Positions 1 through 7,873 of a DNA stretch of 32,070 nt are shown in pieces. The stretch's first letter is position 1; each line of letters begins with the position of its first letter. Origin of the DNA: Cloacimonetes bacterium UBA5835 (GTDB lineage Bacteria > Cloacimonadota > Cloacimonadia > Cloacimonadales > Cloacimonadaceae); NCBI GenBank assembly GCA_002432865.1, contig DJGX01000021.1:1-32070 (forward strand). The letters run 5' to 3'. Position numbers and translations under genes: made by a program. The notes beneath the pieces were generated by a model, which was not told the DNA's origin, searched no databases, and saw nothing but the letters and a program-made list of their open reading frames with translations.

Positions 1-148
1 TCTGCTTCTCGTTGCAAATTCAAAAAGAATCGGTTTAGAGTCAAAGACACAATTCTTTACTGAAATGTATGTATTACTCAAGTATTCTTATAGCCTAAAA
101 CATCGATTTCTTCATCTCTTTCTATTAATGAACTTATATCTGTATTTT

Positions 149-1018
149 TTAGAAAGAAACGCCCATACTTAAACTCAAGACCCTATTTTTTGATTCTAAA
201 ACACTTTTAGTAAAAATCTTTGAAAGACCTAAATCATACTTGAGTTGCAAAAAAATCTTTTCGGAGAAATACAGGTCAGTTCCAAAATTCAGTCCGAAAT
301 CAATATCTTCCATCTGATTTTTAATGTCCATAGAACCCGAATCTTCTTCTTCATAATTTTGATAATATTGATACGAATCATAAGAAACTTTCCCACTCAT
401 TGCGATACTAAGTGATGGTCCAATAAAAGGAGTGATATACATATTTCCTGTTTGGAAGACATATTTGAACAATACAGGAACTTCCAAATAGGCAAATTTC
501 CATTCGTCGGTTTCTTTATATTCGTAATCATAATCATCTAAATTAATTTCTGTTTTAAACCCTTTTCCAGTATAGATTAATTCAGGTTGAATGATTATAT
601 TCGGACTCGTCTGGAAGGTAGCAAAACCTCCAAAAGAAAATCCCCATACTGAGGATATATCAACACCCTCGGAATTATCAACTTTAGCGGTTGCTGAATT
701 CACACCCCCAAGTAAACCGTATTTTTTGTGAAAGGGTAGATCTGAGTCATTTTCATTAACAGTTTTACTTATCGCATTTCTTTTTGTGACTTTTGTAGAT
801 GTCGTATCAATTTCTTCTTTTGCAAGTTTTATGATTTGATCGTACATAACAGTTACTACAACACCATTGATATCAACTTTGATCTTGTCATTGGGAATGT
901 TCTCAATAATGATACCTTTTAACACATCTCCATTTTTAGTGTAGACCACATCGATGTAATCCACTGCTGAGAGGCAAATGCAAAACAGTACAAACGCTAT
1001 TGTTAGGATAGCTTTCAC
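149..1018 (-). CDS. Outer-membrane beta-barrel protein with N-terminal secretion signal
   Basis: The 289-residue product starts with a hydrophobic signal peptide (about residues 1-18, ending near LSAVDY). Residues 22-66 form a short beta-rich module (KNGDVLKGIIIENIP) of a kind often found before small FCB-group barrels. From about residue 95 alternating aromatic and polar strands continue to the last residue, Phe, as expected for an outer-membrane barrel of the OMP_b-brl_2/porin-like type. The start is GTG, supported by AAGGAG six bases upstream; an internal start would remove the signal peptide. Residues 217-236 are rich in Tyr, Glu and Ser and look like an extracellular loop. It stands alone, 376 bases from pgi. 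The ligand or function cannot be read from sequence. Confidence 0.75.
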   Translation of the reverse strand: MKAILTIAFVLFCICLSAVDYIDVVYTKNGDVLKGIIIENIPNDKIKVDINGVVVTVMYDQIIKLAKEEIDTTSTKVTKRNAISKTVNENDSDLPFHKKYGLLGGVNSATAKVDNSEGVDISSVWGFSFGGFATFQTSPNIIIQPELIYTGKGFKTEINLDDYDYEYKETDEWKFAYLEVPVLFKYVFQTGNMYITPFIGPSLSIAMSGKVSYDSYQYYQNYEEEDSGSMDIKNQMEDIDFGLNFGTDLYFSEKIFLQLKYDLGLSKIFTKSVLESKNRVLSLSMGVSF

Positions 1019-1394
1019 TTATAACTCCTTTATAGTATAAATATTAATTTGTCCTTGTTTTCTCTTCTATGAATTCGGTCAAGTTTTTTCTAACTAGGGA
1101 TCCCTCTGCAAAATTAATTTAGTTGATTCCCAAGTATCAGTGTAAATTCCAACTCGTTATTTTTCAAGTTGTTTTAAGAACATTCTCATTATCCTCAGTT
1201 CTTAAGTTCTACATTGTGTCTTACGACAATTGCATTATTTTCATTTTGCCAATTCCTATCAATATTATTTTCATAATCATAGTTTTTGCTTTTAAAAATC
1301 ATATCCGCCTCCATAACAGGGTAGCTTTTTACCCTCTTATTCAAGATTCTATTTTTCATCTCTTTTTTTGTAAATCAATGAACTAATATACCTA
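1019..1394. other. Intergenic stretch without a convincing gene
   Basis: These 376 AT-rich bases separate the start of the barrel gene from the end of pgi. I see the ribosome-binding site of the barrel gene near 1025-1030 and a short weak hairpin around 1384-1395 just past the pgi stop, with no following T-run. The only long open frame (1123-1386, plus) has no ribosome-binding site and an uninformative Ile/Phe-rich translation, so I leave it out. Confidence 0.5.
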
Positions 1395-2747
1395 TTAGGT
1401 TATGTCACGGTCTTGTTTGTATTTTTCAATTTCGGCATGTTCTTTCTCGTAGCCCTTTTTGTTCATCAAGGCGTAGGTAGCAATTTTTCCAGATTCCACA
1501 CCGGGTTGATCTAATGGATTAATACGAAGAAGTTTACCTGTTAATATCGTCTGAATTTCATAAAGCATAATGAATTCTCCTAAATGGTATTCATCAATTT
1601 GGGGGAAAACAATATTAGCATTGGGACGCATAGCTTTACTGAGGGCAATTTCTGTAGCAAGTCGTTCTGCATTAAGCAAATCGGAGAGTTTTCTATTGCC
1701 CAGATAATTTACTTCTTCGTGGTCTGGATGCAAATTTGGAATTATATAATCATGTTTAAAGTTTTCTACGGTTATGAAAGTTATTACCTTGTCATTAGGT
1801 CCCTCTGTATAAAGTTGCACTTGCGAATGTTGATCGGTTGTTCCTAATGCTTTCACAGGTGTTTGCCCCACATATACTTCTCTACCTTTTATGTCTTTGC
1901 GTTTACCCAAACTTTCTGCCCAAAGTTGACGATACCAATCAGCAAGATCATACAAAGAATTACTATAAGGCATCATTACACTGATGTTTTTTCCCAAGCG
2001 ATAATATAAGAAATGAATCAAACCATTCAAGTAAGCTGGATTCTCCATAATATCTGGTTCCGAACAGCGTTCCCTCATAGCTTTTGCTCCACTTAGCAAT
2101 TCCTGAATATTAATGCCAGTAAAAGCAGATGAAACTAAACCCACATCGGAAAGGACACTAAATCTGCCTCCCACATTATCTGGAACGGTAAAGCTTTTAT
2201 AGCCTTCTTTTTTAATAACCTGGCGCAAAAAGCCTCTTTCTTTATCTGTAGTAACGATAATTCTCTTTTGATAGTCTTTGGGGAACTTGCGTTTTAATAT
2301 ATCAGCCACAATCATATAGCCAGCCATTGTTTCAGCAGTTGTTCCGCTTTTGGTGATCACATTTACCAAAGTTGTTTCCAGGTTTATTTGCGACAAGATT
2401 TCATATAAGAAAACAGGATCCACATTATCATAAACAACAAGCTTACGAGGTAATTCTGCCTCCGTTTTCAAAGCTGAATATAGTGCTTTATTACCTAAAG
2501 CGGAACCGCCAATGCCTAAAACTAACATAGTATCAAAAACCGGATCCAAATTAGCTATAAAGTCATCAATATGTCTGGTAGAATTTTCCGGTAAATCATA
2601 AAAACCAAGTAACTTAGCCCGGCGTTCAGCCATAATTTCTTCATGGATATTTTTAACCTGATGTTCGCTATCGAAAATTTTATCTTTGGGCAAAATACTC
2701 AGCATCTGTTTGGAAGCTAATAGATTGTGATATTCATATTTCAGCAC
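1395..2747 (-). CDS. pgi: Glucose-6-phosphate isomerase
   Basis: Interconverts glucose 6-phosphate and fructose 6-phosphate in the cytoplasm. At 450 residues it matches the short bacterial (Bacillus-like) form. Visible signatures are the sugar-phosphate loop GIGGSALGNKA (about residues 78-88), KSGTTAETMAGY, the PGI signature VGGRFSVLSDVGL, and HSQVQLYTEGPND near the active site. Translation starts at GTG directly after the ptsI stop codon, with AAGGAGG five bases upstream inside the end of ptsI, so the two are translationally coupled. It is the last gene of the hprK-ptsH-ptsI-pgi run, which ties a central sugar-phosphate enzyme to the HPr regulatory genes. Nothing is truncated. Confidence 0.96.
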   Translation of the reverse strand: MLKYEYHNLLASKQMLSILPKDKIFDSEHQVKNIHEEIMAERRAKLLGFYDLPENSTRHIDDFIANLDPVFDTMLVLGIGGSALGNKALYSALKTEAELPRKLVVYDNVDPVFLYEILSQINLETTLVNVITKSGTTAETMAGYMIVADILKRKFPKDYQKRIIVTTDKERGFLRQVIKKEGYKSFTVPDNVGGRFSVLSDVGLVSSAFTGINIQELLSGAKAMRERCSEPDIMENPAYLNGLIHFLYYRLGKNISVMMPYSNSLYDLADWYRQLWAESLGKRKDIKGREVYVGQTPVKALGTTDQHSQVQLYTEGPNDKVITFITVENFKHDYIIPNLHPDHEEVNYLGNRKLSDLLNAERLATEIALSKAMRPNANIVFPQIDEYHLGEFIMLYEIQTILTGKLLRINPLDQPGVESGKIATYALMNKKGYEKEHAEIEKYKQDRDIT

Positions 2748-4481
2748 TTATTCCTCCTTGTCCTGATAATATGGAGCTAAAATATTATTTATTAAGTTCT
2801 CTACTTCGGAAAGCGGAGTGGAACAATTAATTTCTTCAGTCGCTTTAAAAAGTTTTGCATCGCATTTCTGTACAATGGCTTTTGCGGAAAAGAAGCTACC
2901 AGGATTAACGCTTAATTCTCTAATTCCCAAACCAATTAAAAGGGGAATATACTTATAGTTGGAAGCCATTTCTCCGCAAACAGAAAGCGGAATATGATAT
3001 TTTTCTGCACTAATTATAGTTTTCTTTATCAGGCAAAGCACAGCAGGATGGTGTTGAATATAATATTTGGCCACCATTTCATTATTACGATCTGCAGCCA
3101 AAGTATATTGTACAAGGTCGTTTGTTCCGATACTGAAAAAATCGCACTCTTTGGCTAATTCTTCAGAACATAATGCTGCGGAGGGTATTTCTATCATAGC
3201 CCCCAAGGCAATTTCTGGATCAAAGGATATACTATGTTGGCTAAGTTCCCGCTGGCAATTTTGCACGAATTTCTTTGCTTCGATAAAATCTTGGGTATCA
3301 ATGATCATTGGAAACATAATTTGCACTTTTCCAAAAGCGGAAGCTCTTAAGATAGCACGCACTTGAGTATAGAAAATATCTGGTTGGGAAAGTGAAAATC
3401 GGATTCCGCGATTACCCAGATAGGGATTTTCTTCCGGAGTTTCATAACCCAAGGGGGAGAGTTTATCTCCTCCCAAATCAAAGGTTCGGATGGTAACAGG
3501 CAAAGGTTTCATTTTTTCAGCAAGTTCTTTATATACAGCAAATTGCTCTTCTTCATCCGGAAGATTTTGCCTTCCCAGATAGAGAAATTCAGTTCTAAAC
3601 AAACCAATACCAGCACAGGAAAGGTTTTTTATCACTTCCAATTCTTCTGGTACGCCTATATTAGTAAACAGCTCAATATTAATCCCATTAGCGGTTATGG
3701 AATCAGTTATCTTCAGCTGTTTCAGTTTTTCCTGTCTATGCCGTTCTGCTTCAGCTTTTTTTCTGTAATATTCTAAGGTTTGGTCATCGGGATTAACGAT
3801 CAGCAATCCAGTATAGCCATCAACAATCAGCAAGTCGTTATTTTTCACTGCCACATTTAAATCCGGAATATTAGCAATAGCCACCAATCCCAGAGCCCGG
3901 CATAAAATAGAAGAATGTGAATTGTAGCTTCCTTTGGCCACCAAATATGCCTTAATTCCTTCTTGGGCAAGTTTACTAACTAAAGAAGGGACAATTTCAA
4001 TAAAAACAGGGATCTGATTTGGTTCAATTTTGATTTTTAGAGTATTTCGAACTCCTGATAGGGCATTTAATAGGCGCATAGCCACATCCCGATAATCAGC
4101 AGCGCGAACAGCAAAGGTTTCTATTTTCATAGTTTCAAAGTGTTTAATAATATTGGCAAAGCACTCAGAAACCGCTTGGGTAGCATATTGTAATTTATTG
4201 CGAATGGCTGTTTCGATTTGATTATAGATTTCCGGATCGCGTAAAATCTCTCTTTGAGCAGAGATGATTTCAGCATCCTGAGCTTGCAGGTTGCTTGTTT
4301 TTAATTCCAGATTGATATCTTCTTCCACAATAGAAAGAGATGATTGCAACCGGGATATTTCTTTTGGGATTTCTTCCTGCCTGATATTTCCTGTTTCAAT
4401 AGCCGGTTCGGGCAAAGCAATATGCAATGCGTTGCCAATAAAAATACCGGTATTCAAGGATGTTCCATATATTTTTTGCAT
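2748..4481 (-). CDS. ptsI: Phosphoenolpyruvate-protein phosphotransferase (PTS enzyme I)
   Basis: Takes phosphate from PEP onto a histidine and passes it to HPr. The 577-residue length is typical. The phospho-histidine falls exactly at His189 in GSYNSHS and the catalytic Cys at Cys502 in SVCGEMAS, the same numbers as in Escherichia coli. PEP-binding motifs GIGLFRTEFLYL (291-302), RTFDLGGDK (332-340), GNRGIRFSL and ALGAMIEIPSA (426-435) are all present. The loop before His189 reads Tyr-Asn-Ser-His rather than the usual Arg-Thr-Ser-His. It starts with ATG immediately after the ptsH stop (GGAG five bases upstream) and abuts pgi. No EII gene is nearby, so a regulatory role is likely. Confidence 0.95.
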   Translation of the reverse strand: MQKIYGTSLNTGIFIGNALHIALPEPAIETGNIRQEEIPKEISRLQSSLSIVEEDINLELKTSNLQAQDAEIISAQREILRDPEIYNQIETAIRNKLQYATQAVSECFANIIKHFETMKIETFAVRAADYRDVAMRLLNALSGVRNTLKIKIEPNQIPVFIEIVPSLVSKLAQEGIKAYLVAKGSYNSHSSILCRALGLVAIANIPDLNVAVKNNDLLIVDGYTGLLIVNPDDQTLEYYRKKAEAERHRQEKLKQLKITDSITANGINIELFTNIGVPEELEVIKNLSCAGIGLFRTEFLYLGRQNLPDEEEQFAVYKELAEKMKPLPVTIRTFDLGGDKLSPLGYETPEENPYLGNRGIRFSLSQPDIFYTQVRAILRASAFGKVQIMFPMIIDTQDFIEAKKFVQNCQRELSQHSISFDPEIALGAMIEIPSAALCSEELAKECDFFSIGTNDLVQYTLAADRNNEMVAKYYIQHHPAVLCLIKKTIISAEKYHIPLSVCGEMASNYKYIPLLIGLGIRELSVNPGSFFSAKAIVQKCDAKLFKATEEINCSTPLSEVENLINNILAPYYQDKEE

Positions 4482-4745
4482 TTATTCTCCAAATCCGCTT
4501 TCGATCATTGTTTTGATTTCTTCCAGCAGATAATCCTCATCAACTCCATCAGCGATAAGTTTTATTTTAGAACCGCATTCAGCAGCCAGCATCATAACTC
4601 CCATAATGCTTTTACCATTTATTCTCATTCCTTCTTTTTCAATAAAAAAATCGCTGCGATATTTTGTAGCAGCTTTAACTAAGAGAGCTGAGGGTCTGGC
4701 ATGCAAACCCAATTTATTGGTTACGGTCACCTCTATCTGTTTCAT
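4482..4745 (-). CDS. ptsH: Phosphocarrier protein HPr
   Basis: Small 87-residue phosphocarrier. I chose the ATG at 4745 rather than the in-frame TTG at 4760, because AAGG lies just upstream of the ATG and because this start puts the two regulatory residues at their standard positions: His15 in LGLHARPSA, phosphorylated by enzyme I, and Ser46 in NGKSIMGVMML, phosphorylated by HPr kinase. Its start overlaps the end of hprK by 32 bases and its stop abuts ptsI. Keeping both sites, next to hprK, shows a Ser-46 switch in a diderm bacterium. Whether it feeds sugar uptake cannot be judged from this window. Confidence 0.95.
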   Translation of the reverse strand: MKQIEVTVTNKLGLHARPSALLVKAATKYRSDFFIEKEGMRINGKSIMGVMMLAAECGSKIKLIADGVDEDYLLEEIKTMIESGFGE

Positions 4746-5703
4746 CACTTTTGCCTTCAATGTTTTTCAGCATTGTTTTCTTACGGATTTCTTCGTTTAC
4801 CTTGCGGTTAAAGTCCTCTGCTGCATCATAGCCAACACCTTTCAGAATTATATTCATTGCAGCTACTTCCACAATAACGGAAACACTTTTTCCGGGAGAA
4901 ACAGGTAAGTAAATGATTGGTATTTTCACCCCCAGATGTTCAGCATAATTACTAACCAAACCAATTCGTTCATAATCCATATTTTCCTGCCAGGGCATCA
5001 GTTCTATCTGGAGGTCTATGGTTTTTTGTTTACGAGTGCGTTCAATTCCAAAAACGCGTTCTGCATTTATGAATCCCACACCTCTAATCTCCATAAAATA
5101 GCCAAATTCGCGTCCTGGTTTTCCAATCAGCTTATCCTCTATATAGCGCAGGGTTATTAAATCATCACCAACTAAGCTGTGTCCACGATGTACAAGATCC
5201 AAAGCACATTCACTTTTTCCGATGCCACTTTTACCTGTTAGCAAAATTCCTAAGCCAAATACATCTACGAGAGTTGCATGAATTGTTTTTTCCAGGGCAA
5301 AAATATCTCTTAGGTAGCGAGATAGATTTTCGATTAGATTAATTGTAGAGAGTCGACTGGAAAACAGAGCAATATTTAGTTCATTAGCTATATATTCAAT
5401 AACTGGTGGCAGAGTAAGACCCTTGGAGATTACAATACAGGGGATATCCATTTTAAACATATTTCGGATGCGGGTGATTAGATCTTCTTCCGTTAAGCTT
5501 TGTAAATAGCGAACTTCGGTTTCCCCTAAAACTTGAATTCTATCGGCTGCAAACAATTCCAGATAACCAGCCAGAGCTAAACCGGGACGATTAAGATAAG
5601 GGGAACCGATTTTCTTGTTCAAAGTTTCCGGTTCGGTAATTAATGATAAAGCCAGGTCTTTTTTCTTAGTATCAAAAAGATCATAAACGGTAATTTCCTT
5701 CAT
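4714..5703 (-). CDS. hprK: HPr kinase/phosphorylase
   Basis: Bifunctional enzyme that phosphorylates and dephosphorylates Ser46 of HPr. The start at 5703 is set by GAGGT six bases upstream and begins MKEITVYDLF, giving 329 residues; the open frame extends 13 codons further without a better site. The N-terminal domain covers about 1-130. The kinase domain has the P-loop GKSGIGKSE (157-165), an upstream His142, the Asp180-Asp181 pair in LVGDDLITL, and the HprK signature FMEIRGVGFINAE (203-215). The C-terminus overlaps ptsH. It is separated from hpf upstream by about 200 bases that contain a potential RNA fold. Confidence 0.95.
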   Translation of the reverse strand: MKEITVYDLFDTKKKDLALSLITEPETLNKKIGSPYLNRPGLALAGYLELFAADRIQVLGETEVRYLQSLTEEDLITRIRNMFKMDIPCIVISKGLTLPPVIEYIANELNIALFSSRLSTINLIENLSRYLRDIFALEKTIHATLVDVFGLGILLTGKSGIGKSECALDLVHRGHSLVGDDLITLRYIEDKLIGKPGREFGYFMEIRGVGFINAERVFGIERTRKQKTIDLQIELMPWQENMDYERIGLVSNYAEHLGVKIPIIYLPVSPGKSVSVIVEVAAMNIILKGVGYDAAEDFNRKVNEEIRKKTMLKNIEGKSDETDRGDRNQ

Positions 5704-5781
5704 TGATGTACCTCGGTTTTGCCTAAATTTAAAAGCCAGCAAATAATGTGTGGCATATTACATTTTATCTATTTTCTTAAA

Positions 5782-5881
5782 GGAAAAGAGGAAAAGCATA
5801 ATTATGTATTTATAGCGTTAAACCCGAAGTATAATTATACAGCCGAGTTTATTAGTCCTTGATTTTGCTCTTCCTCTTTCC
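5782..5881 (-). promoter_or_regulatory. Candidate structured leader RNA upstream of hprK
   Basis: Between hpf and hprK there is a long-range inverted repeat. On the minus strand GGAAAGAGGAAGAGC (5881-5867) can pair with GCTTTTCCTCTTTTCC (5797-5782), about 14 pairs with one G-U and one bulge. Inside lies the perfect 12-base palindrome GTATAATTATAC (5829-5840), flanked by AACTCG and CGGGTT, which pair with one G-U. Both G-U pairs form only in a minus-strand transcript and become A-C mismatches on the plus strand. No T-run follows, so it is not a simple terminator. The palindrome also contains TATAAT, so a promoter for hprK is an alternative reading. Confidence 0.35.
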
Positions 5882-5907
5882 TGATTATCCGATTCAGCAA
5901 TTAATAA

Positions 5908-6444
5908 CTATGGTTCCAGCAACTTATAAACATTATGGTCTTTTGTTACCAGAACATTTATTCTATCAGATTCGATGTTTTTAAAAATCAAGAAATCCTC
6001 TTTACTTGCCTCCAGCTTTTCTACGGCTTCAGACAAACTGAGGGATTCAGTTACTACGCGTTTAGTTTTTATAGTTTTACGCATATGACTCTTTGGTTCC
6101 AACTCAAAATCGGTGGCATGAGAGTATGTTTCGAACTGTTGTTTTAAAGCACGTTTCTGGTGATCCGTAATGCGATCCTTTAGTTTCTTTATCTGTGCTT
6201 CCATTTTTTCTACGGCGTTATCGATGGCAAGATACATATCCATTTCTTCCGCCTGACTTTGAAGTTTAAATTTGGATGCGTGCAAAGAAAGTTCACAGAT
6301 GTTTCTACTGTTTTCCAAAGCAAGAACTACATGCATTGCAATAATTTGATCGAAGTACTTATTCAATTTTGAACAAGCCGATTCCACATAATCCCTGATA
6401 GCTTTGGTGAGCTCAAAATGACGGGCTGTAATTGTGATCTGCAT
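5908..6444 (-). CDS. hpf: Ribosome hibernation promoting factor, long form
   Basis: A 178-residue ribosome-binding stress protein. Residues 1-100 form the S30AE/RaiA domain that occupies the 30S decoding region (MQITITARHFELTKAIRDYV), then a linker, then a C-terminal dimerisation domain (about 122-178, ending in NVYKLLEP) as in long HPF proteins that join two 70S ribosomes into 100S particles. The start is clear, with AGGAGG upstream. It follows lpdA by 19 bases. The order lptB-rpoN-hpf is widespread in diderm bacteria; here lpdA is inserted between rpoN and hpf. Confidence 0.93.
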   Translation of the reverse strand: MQITITARHFELTKAIRDYVESACSKLNKYFDQIIAMHVVLALENSRNICELSLHASKFKLQSQAEEMDMYLAIDNAVEKMEAQIKKLKDRITDHQKRALKQQFETYSHATDFELEPKSHMRKTIKTKRVVTESLSLSEAVEKLEASKEDFLIFKNIESDRINVLVTKDHNVYKLLEP

Positions 6445-6463
6445 TTGGGATTCCTCCTTCTTA

Positions 6464-7873
6464 TTAGATTTTGTGAATTGATAGATTTTGCAGGTCTTCT
6501 ATCGCTTCCATTATTGCTTCCGAAAGAGTTGGATGTGCAAAAATAATGGATTCGACATCTGCCGTTTTATTTTGATTGGCTATCATTATGGCTCCCTGTG
6601 CAATTAATTCTGTTGCATTAGGACCCATAATGTGCATTCCGATAATTTCGGATGTATCTTTTCGGGCAATGATTTTAACAAATCCATTGGGATTGCCCAT
6701 TGCCACAGCTTTACCATTTGCTGAAAAAGGAAATTTACCTGTTAAAACTTCTTTGAAAATTTCTTCAGCTTCCTTTTGAGTATAGCCAACGGAAGCAATT
6801 TCCGGATGCGTAAAAGTGCACCGAGGGATATTTATATAGTTAATTGGTTTAGCAGGAACTTTATATTTTTCAGGATATATCCTTGAAGCAATATGTTCAA
6901 CTGCAAATAAACCCTGTTTACTGGCTGTATGTGCAAGCTGTAACTTTCCTGTAAGATCACCAATAGCATAGATTTTATCCAAACTCGTCTGCATAAAATC
7001 ATCAACTATCACTGCCCCTTTTTCTGTTTTCAGTTCTTCTATCTGTTTCCATTCCAGATTATTTACCGGTTTTCGACCAACGCTCAGCAGTACTTTTTCC
7101 GTTTCCAAAATAGTATCATCACTTAGTTTCAGTTCCAGGCGGCTTCCTTTTTTGTTTATGTTTTGCACTCCCTTATTGGTTAAAACCTTCACTCCACTTT
7201 TTTTAAATTGCATAGCCAGGCGTTTGGAAATTTCTTCTTCCTCCTGATATATTAACCGAGGGAGAAATTCTATAATAGTAACTTTCACCCCAAAAGTGGA
7301 AAAAACGGAGGCAAATTCACAACCAATTACTCCCCCACCAATTACTACAAGTTCTTCAGGTAATTCCTGCATTTTTAAGATCCCGGTTGAAGACAGGATA
7401 TCCTTTTCGTCAATTTCGATTCCAGGCAATCCTTTAACTTCACTACCGTTGGCCAAAATTAAATATTCGCAGCTGTAACTTTCTCCTTCTAAGGTTGTTA
7501 CAATATAATTTTCTTTCTGCTTAGCTACGGAAATAGCAGTTGCTTTCACAACAGGGATATTACGCTTTTTGAACAAAAATTCTATGCCACTGGCTAATTG
7601 TTCCACAACAGCGTTTTTGCGGCTCCAAACATTTTGGTATTCAATTTCCTGATTCTGTTTAGGCAAGCCAAAATTATCTGCAGAAAGCATTTCAGAATAT
7701 AATTCTGCACTTTTCACCAATGCCTTAGTAGGAATACAGCCCCAATTTAAGCAGGTTCCTCCTAAGCGTTCTTTTTCGATAACCAAACAGGGAATTTCGT
7801 ATTGGGAAAGACGGATGGCAGCTTCATAACCACCGGGGCCTCCCCCAATGATAATCACTTGACTGTATAGCAT
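6464..7873 (-). CDS. lpdA: Dihydrolipoyl dehydrogenase
   Basis: FAD-dependent enzyme that reoxidises dihydrolipoyl groups of 2-oxoacid dehydrogenase or glycine-cleavage complexes using NAD+. The 469-residue length is usual. It shows the FAD-binding GGGPGGYEAA near the N-terminus, the redox disulfide in GGTCLNWGCIPTK (Cys41 and Cys46), the NAD-binding GGGVIGCEFASVF, the second FAD motif in YAIGDL, and the C-terminal FAHPTLSEAIMEA with the catalytic His-Glu pair. The start ATG abuts the rpoN stop, with GGAG upstream. No E1, E2 or glycine-cleavage gene is in the window, so its partner complex is unknown. A related pyridine-nucleotide disulfide oxidoreductase cannot be fully excluded. Confidence 0.9.
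   Translation of the reverse strand: MLYSQVIIIGGGPGGYEAAIRLSQYEIPCLVIEKERLGGTCLNWGCIPTKALVKSAELYSEMLSADNFGLPKQNQEIEYQNVWSRKNAVVEQLASGIEFLFKKRNIPVVKATAISVAKQKENYIVTTLEGESYSCEYLILANGSEVKGLPGIEIDEKDILSSTGILKMQELPEELVVIGGGVIGCEFASVFSTFGVKVTIIEFLPRLIYQEEEEISKRLAMQFKKSGVKVLTNKGVQNINKKGSRLELKLSDDTILETEKVLLSVGRKPVNNLEWKQIEELKTEKGAVIVDDFMQTSLDKIYAIGDLTGKLQLAHTASKQGLFAVEHIASRIYPEKYKVPAKPINYINIPRCTFTHPEIASVGYTQKEAEEIFKEVLTGKFPFSANGKAVAMGNPNGFVKIIARKDTSEIIGMHIMGPNATELIAQGAIMIANQNKTADVESIIFAHPTLSEAIMEAIEDLQNLSIHKI

Noticed and set aside
1123..1386. Open frame of 87 codons between the barrel gene and pgi
   Set aside because: No ribosome-binding site, Ile/Phe-rich translation typical of AT-rich non-coding DNA, and no family resemblance.
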